Positions 6,040 to 6,682 of a stretch of DNA of 6,682 bases are shown here, one piece after another. The stretch is from Moraxellaceae bacterium (GTDB lineage Bacteria > Pseudomonadota > Gammaproteobacteria > Pseudomonadales > Ketobacteraceae): contig NVVG01000175.1 in assembly GCA_002402125.1 (NCBI GenBank), positions 1-6,682 on the forward strand, written 5' to 3'. Under the pieces are notes generated by a model. The model ran no database searches. It had not been told where the DNA came from and worked only from the letters and a program-made list of their open reading frames with translations. The translations under genes and the position numbers were made by a program. The number at the start of each line of letters is the position of its first letter. Positions within the stretch are counted from its first letter, which is position 1.

Positions 6040-6682
6040 ATGGTATTCATAAGAACAACCTATACATTTATCCGGCCTTACATCTTAATCATACTATTTT
6101 TTTCAATTGGATTACCCGCATCAGCACAGGATGAGGTAACAGACGTTGATGAAACATTCAGCACGGACCTAGACGAATTAATATTAACCATTCTTGCGAC
6201 TATGACAGAGCAAACAGCCGAAGAAACTCCTGCGAGTGTTACCGTAGTAAGTGGTGATACTATTCGAAGCCGTGGATACACGACCATTAAGCAGGTAATG
6301 AAAAATGTCCGGGGTTTTAATGACCTCGCAGATTCAAACGAAGATACCACTGCTATTCGAGGAGTGTTTACCAGTACCAATAACAAATATATAGTAATGA
6401 TAAACAGCCACCGCATGAATGACTTAACCCTAGGGCGTTATGATCTTGACGCCCTAATAGGCATGGGGGCAGTAGAACGCATTGAATTTTTACGCGGTGC
6501 AGCATCTTCGATCTACGGTGCAGGAGCATTGATAGGTGCAATTAATGTAATTACCCGAAATAGATATGAAGGAGAAGAGTTATCCTACCGCACAGGTAAT
6601 AACAGTTACCATAAAGCAGAGTACACCAAAGGGTTCACACTTGATAACGCGCACTTTCTGATAAACTTTTCTTATCTTGATA
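6040..6682 (+). CDS. TonB-dependent outer-membrane receptor (TBDR2), N-terminal 214 residues, truncated by window edge
   Basis: The frame is open to the right edge. Residues 1-29 are a signal peptide (basic and hydrophobic, cleavage at ASA-29/Q-30). A short acidic linker contains DLDELI (43-48), reminiscent of the same region in TBDR1 (DLSIDELL). The plug domain spans about 60-173: PASVTVVSGDTIRSRGY (64-80), TTAIRGV (103-109), VMINSHRMND (119-128), and the family hallmark VERIEFLRGAASSIYGAG...GAINVITR (145-173). From about 180 onward, alternating polar and aromatic strands begin the beta barrel, which is cut by the window end. No STN domain is present. It probably imports a TonB substrate across the outer membrane. 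It resembles TBDR1 only at family level by eye, so the two are not recent duplicates. Placement after the receiver gene hints at a shared transcript. Confidence 0.93.
   Translation, partial: MVFIRTTYTFIRPYILIILFFSIGLPASAQDEVTDVDETFSTDLDELILTILATMTEQTAEETPASVTVVSGDTIRSRGYTTIKQVMKNVRGFNDLADSNEDTTAIRGVFTSTNNKYIVMINSHRMNDLTLGRYDLDALIGMGAVERIEFLRGAASSIYGAGALIGAINVITRNRYEGEELSYRTGNNSYHKAEYTKGFTLDNAHFLINFSYLD

Noticed and set aside
6078..6416. A 112-codon minus-strand frame
   Set aside because: Antisense to the TBDR2 signal peptide and plug, which are clearly coding on the plus strand.
1..6682. tRNA, rRNA, CRISPR array or riboswitch
   Set aside because: No regularly spaced repeats, cloverleaf-like segments or conserved RNA motifs were recognised on either strand.

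Overview
The window most likely comes from a Gram-negative gammaproteobacterium, possibly marine. The signs are two outer-membrane TonB-dependent receptors, a lipobox-bearing c-type cytochrome, a DUF2970-type small membrane protein (a family known to me only from Proteobacteria) and the end of an IS66-family element. The DNA is fairly AT-rich. The genus is not determinable from the window.

Layout. Positions 1-79 are the right end of an IS66-family insertion sequence: the last 16 codons of the transposase followed by the terminal inverted repeat. Positions 80-294 hold no convincing gene. A complete TonB-dependent receptor (TBDR1, 677 aa) runs on the minus strand at 295-2328. Positions 2329-3083 are a patchy stretch. 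It contains a possible IS66 accessory-protein relic on the minus strand, a small plus-strand DUF2970 gene split by a -1 frame change at a run of nine A, a hairpin that could terminate it, and a perfect 9-bp inverted repeat. That repeat lies just ahead of an unrecognised 157-aa gene (3084-3557). Converging on this gene is a minus-strand gene (3574-5385) for a predicted lipoprotein with two CXXCH haem sites and a C-terminal cupredoxin-like domain carrying an apparent type-1 copper ligand set. A 199-bp divergent intergenic region separates it from a plus-strand pair: a stand-alone CheY-like receiver (5585-5959) and, 80 bp on, the 5' part of a second TonB-dependent receptor (TBDR2, from 6040) that runs off the right edge.

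How they may work together (inference). A periplasm-facing redox lipoprotein with haem and a probable copper centre sits between two outer-membrane receptors and beside a lone receiver. This suggests a locus linking uptake of a metal, metal chelate or other TonB substrate to periplasmic redox chemistry. No substrate can be read from the sequence. The strongest points for follow-up are the cytochrome-cupredoxin fusion, the frame-split DUF2970 gene and the IS66 boundary.
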